A stretch of DNA of 64,000 nt from an uncultured Algibacter sp. (lineage in GTDB: Bacteria; Bacteroidota; Bacteroidia; Flavobacteriales; Flavobacteriaceae), in assembly GCF_947490405.1 (NCBI RefSeq), contig NZ_CANLGU010000002.1, positions 744,001 through 808,000 on the forward strand. Reading direction: 5' to 3'. This document shows, piece after piece, positions 17,377-27,130 of this stretch (position 1 is its first letter; each line of letters opens with the position of its first letter). The notes beneath the pieces were generated by a model. It was given only the letters and a program-made list of their open reading frames with translations, was not told where the DNA came from and did no database searches. A program made the position numbers and the translations under genes.

Positions 17377-17826
17377 ATGAAGAATCTGCTTAAAAAAGTA
17401 TCTTTTGCTACAGGAATTATGTTTTGTTCGATGAATGTGCTTTGTGAAGACATTGATGAGCCAAAGATTAATTATGGTTTTTGTGATTACGAAACCATTA
17501 TTGATGCAGATTTATATAAGGATTTTCAATCTGCAACATTTGAATTTGTTAGTGCTGAAATAATTGATGATTGTTTAATTATTGAAATTGGGGCCTCTGG
17601 CTGTGATGGGGGTACTTGGGAGTTTGAATTAGTAGATTCTGGCGCTATTGCAGAGTCTTTGCCTGAGCAACGTTTTTTAAAATTACAACTGGTAAATAAT
17701 GAAGATTGTGAGGCCTTTTTTCAAAGAACAACTTCTTTTGACTTAACACCCGTTAGAATTCATGACAGTGGTGAAATTATTTTAAATATCGACGGGTTTG
17801 ATAGCTCATTAAATTATATATACTAA
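17377..17826 (+). CDS. Exported protein of unknown function
   Basis: 149 residues. The N-terminus K-N-L-L-K-K-V followed by a hydrophobic stretch ending N-V-L-C-E-D-I-D-E is a signal peptide. The Cys followed by acidic residues could be a lipidated, surface-exported end, though the lipobox is poor. The body has paired Cys (C-D-Y, D-D-C-L, S-G-C-D-G, E-D-C-E) that may form disulfides, and predicted beta strands. It lies 12 bp before the propeller lipoprotein, with which it is probably co-transcribed. Confidence 0.7.
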   Translation: MKNLLKKVSFATGIMFCSMNVLCEDIDEPKINYGFCDYETIIDADLYKDFQSATFEFVSAEIIDDCLIIEIGASGCDGGTWEFELVDSGAIAESLPEQRFLKLQLVNNEDCEAFFQRTTSFDLTPVRIHDSGEIILNIDGFDSSLNYIY

Positions 17827-17838
17827 ATTATTTAAATT

Positions 17839-19083
17839 ATGAAATTAAAGTACCTTTTTTTGTCCCTAATATTTATTGGATTTTTGTCTTGTGACAAGAA
17901 TGATGATGATGACTATGAATTTGTACAGGTTGCAACGCCGCAATTAATGAGTAAATCAGCTTTTAGAAGTTCGGTAGATATTGTTGCTCCAAAAGCTATT
18001 GAGGAACCGGGTAAAATTTATGTTTACAACAACTATATTTTTGTTGGCGATGTGGATGCTGGGATTCATGTTATTGATAACTCAAACCCTGAAGCACCTC
18101 AGGCTATTAAGTTTATTGAAATTCCTGGTAATGAGGATATATCTGTGAAAGATAATTTTTTATATGCTGATAGTGCTACCGATTTAGTGGTTTTTGATAT
18201 TTCGGATATCAATAATGTGACTATTGTAGAGCGCTTAGAAGATGTTTTTAATGTATACGATTTAGATATCCCTACAGAAGCTCAAGCTGTTGAATACGGA
18301 AAATATGATTTTGAAGAAGATATTATTGTTGGGTGGACTGTAACTACAGAGCGTAGAAAGAAAGTTGATAATTCACGCATTGATTTTGTTACAAACGATG
18401 TTGTGCCTTTAAGTTCTGGAGCAGAATCTGCAACAGGGACTGGAGGTTCTTTAGCTAGGTTTCAAATAGTTGATAATTATTTGTATGCTGTAGGAAACTA
18501 CGAAATGGCTATTTTTAATATTCAAAATTTAAAAGAGCCTTTGCTCGCTAACACTCAATATGCGGGTTGGAATATTGAAACTATGTTTCAGGCTGGAGGG
18601 TATTTGTATCTTGGAAGTACAAACGGTATGTATATTTATAGCTTAGATAACCCATCGGATCCAGAGTTTGTTTCAGAGTTTGTGCATTGGGAAGGTTGTG
18701 ATCCTGTAGTAGTTGATGGAGATTATGCATATTTAACGTTACGAGGCGGTAATCTTTGTGGGCAAATTGAAAGTGTTTTGGAGGTGATAGATATCAGTGA
18801 TAAATCCAATCCTGTATTAGCAGAAAGATATAGTTTGGAAAATCCTTATGGTTTGGGTGTTAGAAACGATATGCTTTATGTTTGCGACGGTACTGCTGGT
18901 TTAAAACTATTTGAACGTGAAACACCAAAAGATTTAAAGTTGGTAGAAACACTACAAGATGTGCAAGCTACCGATGTTATTCCTTTAGATAATAGTTTGA
19001 TCATGATAGGAGGAGAGACTTTATATCAATACAAATATTTGGAAAACAACATTGAGCTAATTAGCTCATTCAAACTAGACTAA
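17839..19083 (+). CDS. Surface lipoprotein with LVIVD-type beta-propeller repeats
   Basis: The lipobox F-L-S-C is followed by D-K-N-D-D-D-D, an acidic run typical of the flavobacterial surface-export signal for lipoproteins. The remainder contains repeated propeller blades with the LVIVD-like signature (G-I-H-V-I-D-N-S-N-P-E-A-P, L-V-V-F-D-I-S-D-I-N-N-V, M-A-I-F-N-I-Q-N-L-K-E-P, V-L-E-V-I-D-I-S-D-K-S-N-P). Probably a ligand- or partner-binding surface protein with no catalytic role visible. Ends at a strong terminator (19105). Confidence 0.85.
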   Translation: MKLKYLFLSLIFIGFLSCDKNDDDDYEFVQVATPQLMSKSAFRSSVDIVAPKAIEEPGKIYVYNNYIFVGDVDAGIHVIDNSNPEAPQAIKFIEIPGNEDISVKDNFLYADSATDLVVFDISDINNVTIVERLEDVFNVYDLDIPTEAQAVEYGKYDFEEDIIVGWTVTTERRKKVDNSRIDFVTNDVVPLSSGAESATGTGGSLARFQIVDNYLYAVGNYEMAIFNIQNLKEPLLANTQYAGWNIETMFQAGGYLYLGSTNGMYIYSLDNPSDPEFVSEFVHWEGCDPVVVDGDYAYLTLRGGNLCGQIESVLEVIDISDKSNPVLAERYSLENPYGLGVRNDMLYVCDGTAGLKLFERETPKDLKLVETLQDVQATDVIPLDNSLIMIGGETLYQYKYLENNIELISSFKLD

Positions 19084-19104
19084 AACTAAATAAATGTTGT
19101 TTTT

Positions 19105-19130
19105 AATCTGCCTTCGGGCAGATTTTTTTG
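19105..19130 (+). terminator. Terminator with TTCG tetraloop
   Basis: Stem AATCTGCC / GGCAGATT around a TTCG loop followed by TTTTTT. It lies 22 bp after the propeller gene. Confidence 0.92.
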
Positions 19131-19191
19131 TTTATAATTGTAACATATTAATAATCAGAATTACGTATAGTTTATCTAACCAAATTAAGAA

Positions 19192-19977
19192 ATGAATACA
19201 GTAGAAAAGTTATTAGGGAAAATTGAGCGAGCTAAAGAATTAGATTTTGGTACTATCTTCAGTGAGTCAATAGAATTATTTAAAAAGACTTGGTTACAAG
19301 GGTTTTTGATGATTTTGTTTACAATGTTGATAATGTTGCCTTTGATTATAGTGTTTTATGTGCCTCTTATTGGAGCTGTTATTGCGCAACAAGAAAGTGG
19401 TTATGCTGATACTGATGGTTTTGAAACTTTTTTTGCAAGCATGTCTGTTTTATATATCATTTTTGTAATAGTAGGAGCTTTAGTTGCAGGTGCTGTTACA
19501 GTTGCCATTAATGCGGGATTTTACAGAATTATGAGAAAGTTAGATTATAATGAAACAGTGGCCACATCTGATTTCTTTTATTTTGTAAAAAAACAATATT
19601 TATCTAAAACGTTTATGCTCATGTTGGTTTCAATATTAATTGCGATACCTTCAGCTTTATTGTGTTATATACCATTAATATATATGATTGTTCCGCTATC
19701 TTTTTTCGCAGCGATTTTTGCTTATAACCCAGATTTAACCATAGGCGAAATAGTAAAGGTGAGCTTTAAATTAGGGAATAAAAAATGGTTGTTATCATTT
19801 GGATTAATAGTTGTTTCGTCTCTTTTGTCAAATATAGTTGGTTATATTTTATGTGGTATAGGCTTGTTTTTTACTGCCGCATTTACGTATCATCCAATTT
19901 ATTTAATATACAAAAAGACTATTGGTTTTGATGATAATGATGAAATTGAAAAGATTGGTGTAGCAGATGAATACTAG
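19192..19977 (+). CDS. Integral membrane protein, function unknown
   Basis: 261 residues with about six hydrophobic segments (about 38-62, 90-115, 145-165, 168-185, 200-222, 225-240) after a soluble N-terminal helix (D-F-G-T-I-F-S-E-S-I-E-L-F-K-K-T-W). The pattern is like the Bacteroidota DUF4013/DUF975-type membrane proteins and the membrane domain of some glycerophosphodiesterases, but I cannot assign it to one. Single-gene unit between a terminator and a 135-bp gap that shows no clear feature. Confidence 0.75.
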   Translation: MNTVEKLLGKIERAKELDFGTIFSESIELFKKTWLQGFLMILFTMLIMLPLIIVFYVPLIGAVIAQQESGYADTDGFETFFASMSVLYIIFVIVGALVAGAVTVAINAGFYRIMRKLDYNETVATSDFFYFVKKQYLSKTFMLMLVSILIAIPSALLCYIPLIYMIVPLSFFAAIFAYNPDLTIGEIVKVSFKLGNKKWLLSFGLIVVSSLLSNIVGYILCGIGLFFTAAFTYHPIYLIYKKTIGFDDNDEIEKIGVADEY

Positions 19978-20112
19978 TTCTCGCATAGTTGTGTTAAGAT
20001 AGGATTATAAACTAATTACGACTACAGTTACATTATAAGTATTTTTTAATGAGAGGTAATTTATAGATTATGCTGAAGCTAGATAATCTTATTATTCGCA
20101 AAACATAACTTT

Positions 20113-21036
20113 TTGTTTAATTTTTTTGATTTTAAAGGTGGAATTATTTACATACTAATCTTTTGCTGTTTACAGTTTTTGGTAGCTCAAAACAAACAGT
20201 TAGAAATCAAGATAAGTAATGATAAGTTTGTGCTTCAGGATAAATATTATACCAATGGCATTCATTTAACGTATAGGCAGAATCTGCTAAATAATTTTTT
20301 GTTAAAAAAGAAACAAAATGAAAAGCTACAGTTAAATATTTCGTTTGGTAACGAGACCTATACTCCAAGTAATCTTAATTCTTTTAATGTAAATGATTTA
20401 GATCGTCCTTATGCTGGATGGTTATTTGGAAAAATAGAATTGGCTAAAATAAAACATAAATCCGCTTTGTTTTTAGCTATTGAATCTGGAATAACAGGAG
20501 AAGAATCATTGGCTGGTAAATTGCAAATAGCATTTCATGATTTATTAAATATTGATAGTAAACCAACCTGGGTTGATGAAATTGCATATAAGTGGCTTTT
20601 TAATTTTAAAGTTTCTCAAGTGAACGATTTTCAACTAAATGCATGGAGTAATTTTCAAAATGAAGTCACCCTCAGTATAGGTAGTAAGGATACCTTTTTA
20701 GAAAACAATGTGTATGTTTTCTTTGGAAAAATTAACACATTTCAAAATTCATCTCGAATAGCTGCTATAGCTTCAAATAGCAGTAAAGAGTTTTTTGGTT
20801 TTCTAGGTGGTGGTTATAAATATGTTTTATTAAATACCTTAATTCAAGGGAGTCCTTTTAAGTCTAACGATCCGTTTACAACAATTGCAGAAAAGCATAT
20901 CTTTAATTTGAAATTTGGAGGGGTTTTAAGAACAAAACGAAATTTTTTCAAGTTGGAATATAATTACAATACCAAAGAAACGCCATTATCTAAATCGCAT
21001 GCTTTTGGTGTATTTACTTTTGGGTTTGTTTTGTAA
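20113..21036 (+). CDS. LpxR-like outer-membrane lipid A deacylase family protein
   Basis: Signal sequence, then I-S-N-D-K-F-V-L-Q-D-K-Y-Y-T-N-G, which matches the LpxR motif with catalytic/calcium-binding N-D, followed by D-R-P-Y-A-G-W-L and a candidate catalytic His (A-F-H-D-L-L). The rest is a beta-barrel with a C-terminal aromatic strand (F-G-V-F-T-F-G-F-V-L). LpxR removes the 3'-acyloxyacyl chain of lipid A. Some downstream motif residues (W-x-x-Q-x-x-N-E-P) are not conserved, so activity is uncertain. The start is a TTG at 20113; no ATG is available near the signal peptide. Confidence 0.75.
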   Translation: MFNFFDFKGGIIYILIFCCLQFLVAQNKQLEIKISNDKFVLQDKYYTNGIHLTYRQNLLNNFLLKKKQNEKLQLNISFGNETYTPSNLNSFNVNDLDRPYAGWLFGKIELAKIKHKSALFLAIESGITGEESLAGKLQIAFHDLLNIDSKPTWVDEIAYKWLFNFKVSQVNDFQLNAWSNFQNEVTLSIGSKDTFLENNVYVFFGKINTFQNSSRIAAIASNSSKEFFGFLGGGYKYVLLNTLIQGSPFKSNDPFTTIAEKHIFNLKFGGVLRTKRNFFKLEYNYNTKETPLSKSHAFGVFTFGFVL

Positions 21037-21141
21037 GCATCTTAAAAAGCGTAATTTTTCACATTAAGATTCTGTAAAATATAGATAAATTAGGCAGATA
21101 AACTTTTTTTCATATACATTTGTAGCTTCAAAAATTGATTT

Positions 21142-23649
21142 ATGGCGAAGAATTTAGTAATAGTAGAGTCACCTGCTAAGGCAAAAACCATTGAAAAATT
21201 CCTAGGGAAAGATTTTAAAGTAGAATCTAGTTTTGGGCATATTGCCGATTTACCTTCTAAGGAATTAGGGGTAGATGTTGATGGAGACTTTAAACCAAAA
21301 TACGAAGTTTCAAAAGATAAAAAGGCTGTAGTAAAAAAGCTTAAAGATCTTGCAAAAAAAGCTGAAATGGTTTGGTTGGCTAGTGATGAAGATCGAGAAG
21401 GAGAGGCAATTGCATGGCATTTAGCTGAAACTTTAAAATTAGATAAAGACAAGACTAAGCGTATTGTTTTTCATGAGATTACTAAATCAGCAATTAAGAA
21501 AGCTATTGAAAACCCAAGAGGTATCGATTACGATTTGGTTGATGCACAACAAGCACGTCGTGTTTTAGATAGAATTGTAGGTTATGAGTTGTCGCCTGTT
21601 TTATGGAGAAAAGTAAAAGGTGGTTTATCAGCTGGTCGTGTACAATCGGTATCAGTTCGATTAATAGTTGAAAAAGAAAGAGAAATACAAGGGTTTACCC
21701 CAGTAGCTTCATATAGAATTGATGCTGAATTTTCAAATGAAGATGGGCAAACGTTTAAGGCTAAACTTCCAAAGAATTTTTCAACAAAAGCTGAAGCTCA
21801 AAAATTCTTAGAGCAAAATGGTACTGCAGATTTTAAAGTAGCAGATTTACAAAAGAAACCTGCAAAAAAATCTCCCGCAGCTCCGTTTACAACATCAACA
21901 TTGCAACAAGAAGCATCCCGTAAATTATATTTTTCTGTAAGTAAAACCATGACGATGGCACAACGCCTTTATGAAGCTGGTTTAATTACTTATATGAGAA
22001 CAGATAGTGTAAACTTGTCTGATGAAGCTAGAAAAGGGGCTGAAGCTGAAATAAAAGAAGCTTACGGTGATAATTATAGTAAGCCAAGGAATTACAAAGG
22101 AAAAGCTAAAGGTGCACAAGAAGCGCATGAGGCTATTCGTCCTACAAATTTTGCAACACATTCAGTTGATATAGATAGAGATCAAGCAAGGTTATATGAT
22201 TTAATTTGGAAACGTGCTATTGCATCACAAATGAGTGAAGCTCAGTTAGAGCGAACCAATGTTAAAATAAGCGCCTCTACGCATAACGAAACTTTCAGTG
22301 CTAACGGAGAAGTTATCACCTTTGATGGATTCTTAAAAGTATATTTAGAAGGGACTGATGACGAAGATATTGAGCAAGATGGTATGTTACCAGCAATGAA
22401 AACCAATGAAACATTGCTCAACAATTACATCACAGCCACAGAACGTTACACACGTCCGCCAGCAAGGTATACAGAGGCTTCTTTAGTAAAAAAACTGGAA
22501 GAGCTAGGTATTGGGCGTCCGTCTACTTATGCGCCAACAATTTCAACCATTCAAAATAGAAATTATGTTGAAAAAGGAACCGTAGAAGGGGAAGAGCGTA
22601 ATTACTCTCAGTTAAAGTTACAGTTAGGTACTGTTAAGGAAAAAGTGCTTACTGAAAAAGTAGGTTCAGACAAAGGCAAATTAGTGCCTACAGACATTGG
22701 CATGATTGTAACAGATTTTTTAGTGAATCATTTTGATACTATTTTGGATTATAATTTCACGGCTAAAGTTGAAGCTGATTTTGATGAAATAGCTGAAGGT
22801 AATGAAGATTGGACTAAAATGATGAAGTCTTTTTACAAGAATTTTCATCCTGTAGTTGAAGATGTTAAAGAAAATGCTGATAGAGAATCTGGTGAACGTA
22901 TTTTAGGAGAGGATCCAAAAACAGGAAGAAGAGTTAGTGTGAGATTAGGGAAGTTTGGACCCATGGTTCAAATAGGAACCGTTGATGATGAAGAAAAACC
23001 ACAGTTTGCTAGCTTAAGTCCAGATCAACAATTAAATACCATTACTTATGAGGAAGCTATGGATTTGTTTCAGCTTCCTAAAACATTAGGTAACTATGAA
23101 GGAGAAGAAGTTCAAGTTAATAATGGTCGTTTTGGGCCTTATGTAAAATTTGGAGCTGCCTTTGTGTCCTTACCAAAGGGAGTCGATCCTTTAAGTGTTG
23201 AGTTAGATGATGCTATTGTTTTGATTAAAGAAAAGCAAAAAGCAGATGCTCCTATTTATATGTATAAAGATTTGCCTGTTCAAAAAGGTAAAGGACGTTT
23301 TGGTCCATATATAAAATGGAACAACATGTTTATTAACGTCAACAAAAAATACGATTGGGATAATTTATCTGATGAAGATATTGTAGAGTTGATCGAAGTG
23401 AAAATTCAGAAAGAAATTGATAAGGTTATTCACAACTGGGAAGATGAAGGTATACGTGTTGAAAAAGCGAGATGGGGAAGACATAATGTTATCAAAGGAA
23501 AAGTAAAAGTTGAGCTTGCAAAAACAGTTGATGTTTCAGAAATGACTTTGGAAGAAGCTAAAGCAATTATTGAAGCTAATGCGCCAAAGAAGAAGGCTGC
23601 TAAAAGAAAAACCGCAACCAAAAAGAAGGCACCAGCAAAAAAGAAATAA
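21142..23649 (+). CDS. topA: DNA topoisomerase I
   Basis: Type IA topoisomerase relaxing negative supercoils. N-terminal TOPRIM (N-L-V-I-V-E-S-P-A-K-A-K-T-I, D-E-D-R-E-G-E-A-I-A-W-H), active-site Tyr in L-I-T-Y-M-R-T-D-S, and C-terminal non-zinc repeats, each with G-R-F-G-P-Y-V/I (three copies, about 610-780). Ends in a Lys/Ala-rich basic tail of about 25 residues that likely binds DNA. 835 residues. Six bp upstream of the arginase-fold gene. Confidence 0.97.
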   Translation: MAKNLVIVESPAKAKTIEKFLGKDFKVESSFGHIADLPSKELGVDVDGDFKPKYEVSKDKKAVVKKLKDLAKKAEMVWLASDEDREGEAIAWHLAETLKLDKDKTKRIVFHEITKSAIKKAIENPRGIDYDLVDAQQARRVLDRIVGYELSPVLWRKVKGGLSAGRVQSVSVRLIVEKEREIQGFTPVASYRIDAEFSNEDGQTFKAKLPKNFSTKAEAQKFLEQNGTADFKVADLQKKPAKKSPAAPFTTSTLQQEASRKLYFSVSKTMTMAQRLYEAGLITYMRTDSVNLSDEARKGAEAEIKEAYGDNYSKPRNYKGKAKGAQEAHEAIRPTNFATHSVDIDRDQARLYDLIWKRAIASQMSEAQLERTNVKISASTHNETFSANGEVITFDGFLKVYLEGTDDEDIEQDGMLPAMKTNETLLNNYITATERYTRPPARYTEASLVKKLEELGIGRPSTYAPTISTIQNRNYVEKGTVEGEERNYSQLKLQLGTVKEKVLTEKVGSDKGKLVPTDIGMIVTDFLVNHFDTILDYNFTAKVEADFDEIAEGNEDWTKMMKSFYKNFHPVVEDVKENADRESGERILGEDPKTGRRVSVRLGKFGPMVQIGTVDDEEKPQFASLSPDQQLNTITYEEAMDLFQLPKTLGNYEGEEVQVNNGRFGPYVKFGAAFVSLPKGVDPLSVELDDAIVLIKEKQKADAPIYMYKDLPVQKGKGRFGPYIKWNNMFINVNKKYDWDNLSDEDIVELIEVKIQKEIDKVIHNWEDEGIRVEKARWGRHNVIKGKVKVELAKTVDVSEMTLEEAKAIIEANAPKKKAAKRKTATKKKAPAKKK

Positions 23650-23655
23650 CAATAC

Positions 23656-24822
23656 ATGAATTTTAATTTTTTATCCCCAGTTTCAGATTCGGTTTTAGCA
23701 CATAACGAGCTACTACAGGCTCAAGCACTCGGACGGAAAATAAAAATTCACTCAACGCAAAATGGTATGCCAGATTTGGATGGTGTGCAAGTTGCTATTT
23801 TTGGAGTTTTAGAGAACAGAAATGATATTAATTATATAGGAGAAACGTTTCAGTTAGATGAAATTCGTAAATCGTTTTATAGTCTTTTTCCAGGTAGTTG
23901 GAATACCTCTATAGCAGATTTGGGAGATATTTATAAAGGTGAAAGTGTAGAAGACACATATTTTGCCTTAAAAGAAGCTATAACTATATTGGTCAAAAAG
24001 AATATTATACCAGTAGTAATTGGCGGTTCTCAAGATCTTACTTATGCTAACTACAGAGCTTACGATGCTTTAATTCCTATGGTTAATGTTGTGAATATTG
24101 ATGCACAGTTTAATTTAGGGGATTCTACTAAGCCTATTAAGAATAATAGTTTCGTTGGAAAAATTATTTTAGAACAACCCTATAATTTATTTAATTACGC
24201 TACAATTGGTTATCAAACCTATTTTAATTCGCAAGAAGAAATTGATTTGATGGACAATCTGTATTTTGAATCGTATCGTCTTGGTGAGGTTTCAAATGAT
24301 ATTACAATTGTTGAGCCTGTTTTAAGAGATGCTAACATAGTTAGTATTGATTTAGATTCGGTAAAAGGTTCAGAGGTAAGTTCGAAACAAAAGTATTCAC
24401 CTAACGGTTTAGATGGAAAAGAAATTTGTGCTATTGCTCGTTATGCGGGTATAAGCAATAAGGTGTCATCATTTGGTATTTATGAATACAAACCTTCAAA
24501 AGATGATGAACTCACATCTATGTTAGTGGCTCAAATATTATGGTATTTTATTGAGGGTGTTAACTTTAGAGTTAAAGATGATGATTTTTCGGATGATAGA
24601 AGCTATCAAAAGTATATCACTTTAGTTGAATCACAGGAATTAGTATTCTATAAGAGTAATAAAACTGGGCGCTGGTGGATTGAAATTCCTTTTTTAGCAG
24701 AAGTCAATAATAAATTAAAAAGACATACGTTATTACCTTGCATGCATCAAGATTACATTGATGCCTGTAATAATAAGGTGCCAGAACGCTGGTATAAAGC
24801 ATTACAGAAGAATAGTGTGTAA
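23656..24822 (+). CDS. Arginase/ureohydrolase-fold protein lacking most metal ligands
   Basis: The overall pattern is that of the arginase-agmatinase-formiminoglutamase family, and the gene directly follows topA. The usual ligand motifs are degraded: G-G-S-Q replaces G-G-x-H, D-A-Q-F-N-L replaces D-A-H-x-D, while S-I-D-L-D-S keeps the later D-x-D. With both His ligands missing a normal binuclear manganese site is unlikely, so it may be a non-enzymatic paralogue. 388 residues, no signal peptide. Spacing suggests co-transcription with topA. Confidence 0.8.
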   Translation: MNFNFLSPVSDSVLAHNELLQAQALGRKIKIHSTQNGMPDLDGVQVAIFGVLENRNDINYIGETFQLDEIRKSFYSLFPGSWNTSIADLGDIYKGESVEDTYFALKEAITILVKKNIIPVVIGGSQDLTYANYRAYDALIPMVNVVNIDAQFNLGDSTKPIKNNSFVGKIILEQPYNLFNYATIGYQTYFNSQEEIDLMDNLYFESYRLGEVSNDITIVEPVLRDANIVSIDLDSVKGSEVSSKQKYSPNGLDGKEICAIARYAGISNKVSSFGIYEYKPSKDDELTSMLVAQILWYFIEGVNFRVKDDDFSDDRSYQKYITLVESQELVFYKSNKTGRWWIEIPFLAEVNNKLKRHTLLPCMHQDYIDACNNKVPERWYKALQKNSV

Positions 24823-24848
24823 AAGTTAAAGTATAGTCTAACTACCAA

Positions 24849-24895
24849 TTTCATCGGTGAAATGCTTATTTTTCACGATGAAATGTTATTTTTTT
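24849..24895 (+). terminator. Hairpin with T-tract between arginase-fold gene and gldK
   Basis: Stem TTTCATCG(G)TGAAA / TTTCACGATGAAA with one bulged base, then ATG and TTATTTTTTT. Twenty-six bp after the upstream stop. Likely terminator; it separates the topA unit from the gld cluster. Confidence 0.75.
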
Positions 24896-24980
24896 AGATA
24901 AAAAGTTGTTTTATTAAAAATATATAAATATGTTTACGCTCTCAAAAATGAAGCTTAAAATAATTAACCTCAAGTTTTCT

Positions 24981-26351
24981 ATGGATATTAAGAAGTTTAT
25001 ATTATTAACCACAGTATTTGCAATGCTAGCAAGTTGCGGCTCTAAAGATAGAGGTGAACTAGTTGGTGTACGAGGAAAAAAATGGCATCCAGAAAAGCCT
25101 TATGGCATGGAGCTTATCCCAGGCGGAGCCTTTATTATGGGTAAGGCAGATGATGATTTAGCTGGTGTTCAAGATGCGCCATCAAAAACGGTTACTGTTA
25201 GAGCCTTTTATATGGATGCAACTGAAATTACCAATAGTGAATATCGTCAATTTGTAAATTGGGTAAGAGATTCTATTGTAAGAATGCGATTAGCTATTTT
25301 GGCAGATGAGGTTGGTTTAACCCAAGCTGATGAAGCTACGATAGGTGAATTTGCTTTTAGTGATGCAGATCCAGAAAACATGTCGGTGTATGAAAAATAC
25401 ATGTATGATAATTACACTGGTTTAGGGCCAACAGGCTATGAGGGAAGAAAAATTAATAAAGATGTAGATTTAATTTTTGATACTGGTGAATATCTAGATG
25501 AATACTATGCTGAAGTAATGGACACTATGTATCTACCTTTAGAAGAATCTTATAATGGACAACGTACATGGGATGTTACTAAATTTAAGTTCCAGTATAA
25601 TCATATGGATATTCAAGAAGCAGCTCGAAACAGAGGCGTAAAGCGTAAAGATGTCATCATTAAAGAAGAAGTAGAAGTTTATCCAGATACTACAGTTTGG
25701 ATTAGAGATTTTGCATATTCATATAATGAGCCAATGCATAACGATTATTTTTGGCACGATGCTTACAGTGATTATCCTGTTGTAGGAGTTACATGGAAAC
25801 AAGCTAAAGCTTTTTGTGAGTGGAGAACAATATGGAAAAACACCTACCAGAAAGCTAAAAAAGGAGCACAAATGGTAAATACGTTTAGATTACCATCAGA
25901 AGCAGAATGGGAATATGCCGCAAGAGGAGGTCTTCAAGCAGCAACTTATCCATGGGGAGGGCCTTACACAAAAAGTGATAGAGGATGTTTTATGGCAAAT
26001 TTTAAACCTGTAAGAGGTGATTATGCAGCAGACCAAGCACTATATACTGTAGAGGCAAAGAGTTATGAGCCTAATGACTATAATCTGTACAATATGGCAG
26101 GAAATGTGTCAGAGTGGGTGAATGCTTCTTACGATCCTTCATCATATGAATACACATCAAGCATAAATCCAAGTGTAAACGATTCAAATAATAAACGTAA
26201 AATCGTTAGAGGGGGATCTTGGAAAGATGTAGCTTACTTTTTGCAAGTAAGTTCAAGAGACTACGAATATGCAGATTCTGCAAGGAGTTATATAGGTTTC
26301 AGAACCGTTCAAGATTATATGGGGACAGCAGTAACACAGAACGGGCAATAA
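24981..26351 (+). CDS. gldK: Gliding motility / type IX secretion lipoprotein GldK
   Basis: Outer-membrane lipoprotein that forms the periplasmic ring of the type IX secretion system with GldN. Lipobox M-L-A-S-C-G-S-K-D, then a formylglycine-generating-enzyme (SUMF1) fold: M-E-L-I-P-G-G-A-F-I-M-G, R-L-P-S-E-A-E-W-E-Y-A-A-R-G-G, G-N-V-S-E-W-V, R-G-G-S-W-K-D, I-G-F-R-T-V. The open frame begins at 24930, but the ATG at 24981 gives a standard lipoprotein signal peptide and is my choice. First gene of gldKLMN. Confidence 0.96.
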   Translation: MDIKKFILLTTVFAMLASCGSKDRGELVGVRGKKWHPEKPYGMELIPGGAFIMGKADDDLAGVQDAPSKTVTVRAFYMDATEITNSEYRQFVNWVRDSIVRMRLAILADEVGLTQADEATIGEFAFSDADPENMSVYEKYMYDNYTGLGPTGYEGRKINKDVDLIFDTGEYLDEYYAEVMDTMYLPLEESYNGQRTWDVTKFKFQYNHMDIQEAARNRGVKRKDVIIKEEVEVYPDTTVWIRDFAYSYNEPMHNDYFWHDAYSDYPVVGVTWKQAKAFCEWRTIWKNTYQKAKKGAQMVNTFRLPSEAEWEYAARGGLQAATYPWGGPYTKSDRGCFMANFKPVRGDYAADQALYTVEAKSYEPNDYNLYNMAGNVSEWVNASYDPSSYEYTSSINPSVNDSNNKRKIVRGGSWKDVAYFLQVSSRDYEYADSARSYIGFRTVQDYMGTAVTQNGQ

Positions 26352-26378
26352 ACTTTAATTCAAATCAATAATAATAAA

Positions 26379-26393
26379 TACTATTAATTAACC
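26379..26393 (+). repeat. 15-bp leader repeat upstream of gldL
   Basis: TACTATTAATTAACC occurs here and again at 27098-27112, in the short gaps before gldL and gldM. It is a possible shared translation or mRNA-processing element. Confidence 0.45.
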
Positions 26394-26437
26394 TACTTAA
26401 GTAACAAAAACCTACTTAAAATTAAAAACCGAAAATT

Positions 26438-27076
26438 ATGGCAAAGTCAAAAGCAAGTAAGAAATTCATGAATATGGCGTACGGATTAGGAGCAGCAATT
26501 GTAATCGTTGGTGCACTATTCAAGATTATTCATTTCGAAATAGGACCGTTAACAGGTAACGTAATGTTAACCATTGGTCTAGTAACAGAAGCAATTATAT
26601 TTGCATTATCAGCATTTGAACCTGTTGATGATGAATTAGATTGGTCTTTAGTATATCCAGAATTAGCTGGAGGACAAGCATCATCTAAAAAGGCAGGTAA
26701 TGAAGATGCCCAAGGGTTATTATCTCAAAAACTAGATAACTTATTAAAAGAAGCAAAAATCGATGGTGAATTAATTTCTAGTTTAGGAGAAAGCATCAGA
26801 GGTTTCGAAGGTGCAGCTAAAAACATGTCTTCTACAGTAGATTCAATTGAAGCTAGTAAGAAATATGGTGAAGAATTATCATTAGCTGCAGCTCAAATGG
26901 AATCTTTAAACAGCTTATATAAAGTACAATTAGAAAGCATCAGTAAACAAGCTGAAATTAACGACGAGTCTGTTGAAAATGCTGCTAAGTTAAAAGAGCA
27001 AATGCAATCTTTAGCATCTAACTTATCATCATTAAATGGTGTTTATGGAGGAATGTTATCTGCAATGAATAAATAA
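26438..27076 (+). CDS. gldL: Type IX secretion motor protein GldL
   Basis: Inner-membrane stator component that with GldM forms the proton-driven motor of the type IX secretion system and gliding. Two N-terminal transmembrane helices (about 12-32 and 38-58, the second carrying the family Glu in G-L-V-T-E-A-I-I-F) and a coiled-coil cytoplasmic tail rich in Ser/Leu/Gln. 212 residues, normal length. Confidence 0.96.
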   Translation: MAKSKASKKFMNMAYGLGAAIVIVGALFKIIHFEIGPLTGNVMLTIGLVTEAIIFALSAFEPVDDELDWSLVYPELAGGQASSKKAGNEDAQGLLSQKLDNLLKEAKIDGELISSLGESIRGFEGAAKNMSSTVDSIEASKKYGEELSLAAAQMESLNSLYKVQLESISKQAEINDESVENAAKLKEQMQSLASNLSSLNGVYGGMLSAMNK

Positions 27077-27097
27077 TTAGGTGAGTTAATCCCAAAT

Positions 27098-27112
27098 TAC
27101 TATTAATTAACC
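27098..27112 (+). repeat. 15-bp leader repeat upstream of gldM
   Basis: Second exact copy of TACTATTAATTAACC, 18 bp before the gldM start; see 26379-26393. Confidence 0.45.
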
Positions 27113-27130
27113 AAAAAAACCTAATTACAC

